Shown here: positions 4,999 through 6,329 of the stretch, one piece after another
How the letters are laid out: each line of letters begins with the position of its first letter
Numbering within the stretch: the first letter of the stretch is position 1
Source: Candidatus Caenarcanales bacterium
GTDB taxonomy: Bacteria > Cyanobacteriota > Vampirovibrionia > LMEP-6097
Reading direction: 5' to 3'
Length of the DNA: 6,329 bases
NCBI GenBank assembly: GCA_022447685.1
Contig: JAKVAO010000109.1
Span: 1-6,329 of the forward strand
Position numbers and translations under genes: made by a program
Notes under the pieces: generated by a model
The model's database searches: none
What the model saw: only the letters and a program-made list of their open reading frames with translations
What the model was told of the DNA's origin: nothing

Positions 4999-6110
4999 GC
5001 AAATTTCTTGTTGTAACGCTGCATCGCAAAATAAGTCTGACCACTTTGTATAAAACCACTAACTATCATGTAAAGTAGTGCTCCAGCTGGAAGTGGAATA
5101 AACAACATCATTCCAGTCATCATCACCGGCATCATAGTTGACATAGATTTCTGCATCATCATCTGTGGATCATTTTCTATTTGCTTAGGATCTTCTGGAA
5201 GCTTAGGTGCATTAAGTTTAGAAGACATCCAGATACTTAAACCAAATAAAGCTACTAGTATCAATATCTCAAAATTAATTTGTCCTGTCTGAGAGTTGTA
5301 TACCCCAGTAACGCCAAAATCACGGATAAACAAGAATGAATCACCTTCAAGTTTTGCTGGAAGATAAGCTTGGACTTTAGCGGAGCCACCAGCTTTTCGA
5401 GCTATGACTTTAGCTTTACCGTTAGGTAGAACTTGGAGATCAACATATTCATTAGTCTCGTGATCACCGAAGAAGTTCCATTTAATCTCTGTAGGATCAA
5501 AACTAGCTTCACCCATTAATTTCTTAGATTCGATAACATATTCTTCACCTTCTATTAAAGTTACTCCTTTAGTATTGAGTGAAATACGCGCTCTATTACC
5601 TTCAGCGTCGACAAAAATCTCAGCTTTACTTGAAGGTTTAACTTGCTTTTTGTGAGCTTCTTCTGATCTAACAACTTTCACATCGGTGAATATAGCTTTG
5701 TCTTTAAAAGGTGTTCCAGAGAATGTCCAGAAAAGACCAATCAAAATTGGCATTTGGACAATAAGTGGTAAACAACCACCAAGTGGATTTACATTGTTCT
5801 CTTTGTAGAATTTCATCATATCTTGTTGAAATCCCATTCTTAAATCTTGCAGCTTAGCTGGATTATCTTTGTAATTTTCTTCTTTCTTCTTGAAGTCCTC
5901 TTGCAATTTCTTGAGCTTAGGCTGCATTGCTTGCATAGCTCTAGTACTCTTGATTTGCTTAAATGTAAGTGGCGTCAAAACCAACTTCACAACAGCTGTC
6001 AAAAGAACAATAGACCAACCAAAACTAACTAAACCAACTGACTTCAAAAAGATATGCAGCTGATTTAAAAGTGGTATAAAAACCGAATAAGTAATTACAG
6101 ATAAATCCAT
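4995..6110 (-). CDS. yidC: Membrane protein insertase YidC/Oxa1/Alb3, cyanobacterial-like form
   Basis: A 371-residue inner-membrane insertase that helps nascent membrane proteins into the bilayer, alone or with SecYEG. Features in order: an N-terminal hydrophobic segment (4-25); membrane segment 1 (29-49, FGWSIVLLTAVVKLVLTPL) with Lys42 where the groove Arg/Lys is found in the family; a basic cytoplasmic helical hairpin (52-104); and segment 2 with the hallmark NPLGGCLPLIVQMPILIGLF (108-127). A 145-residue periplasmic insertion follows (133-277), ending FLFIRDFGVTGV (259-270). Membrane segments 3-5 lie at about 278-297, 325-343 and 344-362, with a Met-rich stretch over 317-335. The large E. 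coli-type periplasmic domain before segment 1 is absent. The insertion between segments 2 and 3 is characteristic of cyanobacterial homologues as I recall them; its middle (IEGEEYVIES, NGKAKVIARKAGGSAKVQ) resembles an Ig-like fold. The ATG start fits the homologous N-terminus; no Shine-Dalgarno is visible. Confidence 0.92.
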   Translation of the reverse strand: MDLSVITYSVFIPLLNQLHIFLKSVGLVSFGWSIVLLTAVVKLVLTPLTFKQIKSTRAMQAMQPKLKKLQEDFKKKEENYKDNPAKLQDLRMGFQQDMMKFYKENNVNPLGGCLPLIVQMPILIGLFWTFSGTPFKDKAIFTDVKVVRSEEAHKKQVKPSSKAEIFVDAEGNRARISLNTKGVTLIEGEEYVIESKKLMGEASFDPTEIKWNFFGDHETNEYVDLQVLPNGKAKVIARKAGGSAKVQAYLPAKLEGDSFLFIRDFGVTGVYNSQTGQINFEILILVALFGLSIWMSSKLNAPKLPEDPKQIENDPQMMMQKSMSTMMPVMMTGMMLFIPLPAGALLYMIVSGFIQSGQTYFAMQRYNKKFA

Positions 6111-6129
6111 ATTATATAAAAGAAGCGTA

Positions 6130-6151
6130 ACATACTAAGGGTTGAGTATGT
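6130..6151. promoter_or_regulatory. Inverted repeat upstream of yidC, possible operator
   Basis: ACATACT (6130-6136) and AGTATGT (6145-6151) are perfect 7-bp complements with 8 bases between, located 20-41 bases upstream of the yidC ATG. Two half-sites spaced about 15 bases centre to centre suit a dimeric DNA-binding protein. A structured leader RNA is an equal possibility. Confidence 0.4.
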
Positions 6152-6176
6152 AATAAGAAAAAACTAAGTTTTAACC

Positions 6177-6226
6177 TCGCTGAATATTTCTTGAATTATG
6201 GTCATAAAAACTAGTAAATTCAGCGA
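6177..6226. repeat. Nested inverted repeats upstream of yidC
   Basis: TCGCTGAAT (6177-6185) and ATTCAGCGA (6218-6226) are exact 9-bp complements flanking 32 bases. Within the loop, TTATG (6196-6200) and CATAA (6203-6207) form a second, 5-bp dyad near the centre. The arrangement could fold as a two-tier hairpin in RNA. A T-run occurs about 13 bases downstream on the minus strand (complement of 6158-6163), too far for a typical terminator. Confidence 0.45.
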
Positions 6227-6272
6227 TCTGATTTTCAGAAAAACTTATTGGATCTTTTAAAACCCACATGAT

Positions 6273-6292
6273 ATGCTAGCACCAGCCAGCAT
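6273..6292 (-). repeat. 8-bp hairpin favoured in minus-strand RNA
   Basis: Read on the minus strand the 20 bases fold into an 8-bp stem (ATGCTGGC with GCTAGCAT, one G-U pair) closed by a four-base loop TGGT. On the plus strand the wobble becomes an A-C mismatch, so the fold is better as minus-strand RNA, the direction of yidC transcription. It could be the 3' end of an upstream gene or part of a leader. Confidence 0.4.
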
Positions 6293-6329
6293 GAAACGAA
6301 TAAGTTTAGAGAAGTTGATCTAAAAAGTC

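Larger units (their letters stand above)
6111..6329. other. Upstream region of yidC, no supported gene
   Basis: No gene is recognised here. On the minus strand a 30-codon frame is open from the right edge (6327) to a TGA at 6235-6237. It encodes a hydrophobic peptide (SLNLFVSCWLVLAY) that could be the end of an upstream protein, but I cannot assign it; rnpA and yidD, frequent neighbours of yidC, were looked for and not seen. The region is rich in inverted repeats (separate entries). AT-rich TATAAT abuts the yidC ATG, too close for a normal start from that box. Confidence 0.5.

Noticed and set aside
5847..6032. Plus-strand open frame inside yidC
   Set aside because: Antisense to the conserved segment 1 and basic hairpin of YidC; composition is that of a shadow frame.
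4995..6110. Lys42 in place of the groove Arg of YidC as an unusual substitution
   Set aside because: Lysine is common at this position in YidC proteins, so it keeps the positive charge and is not noteworthy.
6235..6327. Minus-strand frame open from the right edge, considered as the end of rnpA or yidD
   Set aside because: The hydrophobic 30-residue peptide shows neither the RnpA RNR motif nor the YidD cysteine pattern; chance is as likely.
1..6329. Mobile element, CRISPR array, toxin-antitoxin or defence system
   Set aside because: Looked for and not seen: no transposase or integrase motifs, no regularly spaced repeats, no paired small toxin/antitoxin genes.

Overview
The window looks like an AT-rich bacterial chromosome segment from a flagellated organism. 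The best lineage clue is the YidC insertase at the right-hand end. It carries a large domain inserted between its second and third membrane segments and ends that domain with a phrase (FLFIRDFGVTGV) that I recall from cyanobacterial YidC/Alb3 proteins. Together with flagellar genes, which photosynthetic cyanobacteria lack, this suggests a non-photosynthetic relative of the cyanobacteria (Melainabacteria/Vampirovibrionia type). That placement is an inference from remembered family features; no database search was made.

Layout. Positions 1-272 hold no convincing gene, only a hairpin, a short tandem repeat and the terminator of the next gene. A tRNA-Asn(GUU) with encoded CCA lies on the minus strand (273-347) with a good promoter. 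A divergent EamA/DMT-family membrane transporter follows (453-1367, +), ending before a rho-independent terminator. A minus-strand gene (1486-1857) encodes a small protein resembling the dimeric alpha/beta-barrel monooxygenase/DUF3291 group. It diverges from a plus-strand flagellar cluster: fliJ (1942-2388), fliK (2391-4253), a minimal flgD (4265-4681) and an unrecognised 105-residue gene (4681-4998). The yidC gene (4995-6110, -) converges on this cluster and the stop codons overlap by 4 bp. The last 219 bases, upstream of yidC, contain no supported gene but several inverted repeats.

How the genes work together. FliJ is the stalk/chaperone-escort component of the flagellar type III export apparatus, FliK sets hook length and switches export specificity, and FlgD is the scaffold on which hook subunits polymerise. 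The order fliJ-fliK-flgD fits a hook-assembly operon, but the usual preceding fliI and following flgE are absent here. The fourth gene starts inside the flgD stop codon behind a near-perfect Shine-Dalgarno sequence and is therefore a candidate new flagellar component. The other genes (tRNA, transporter, barrel protein, YidC) are housekeeping or accessory neighbours with no evident link to the flagellum.

The most interesting points are the Ile-Asp repeat tract in FliK with a perfect 15-bp DNA tandem duplication beside it, the coupled 105-residue gene, the inverted repeats upstream of yidC, the overlapping convergent stops, and two genes whose -10 boxes sit so close to the ATG that leaderless mRNAs are likely. 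I saw no mobile element, CRISPR array or defence system.
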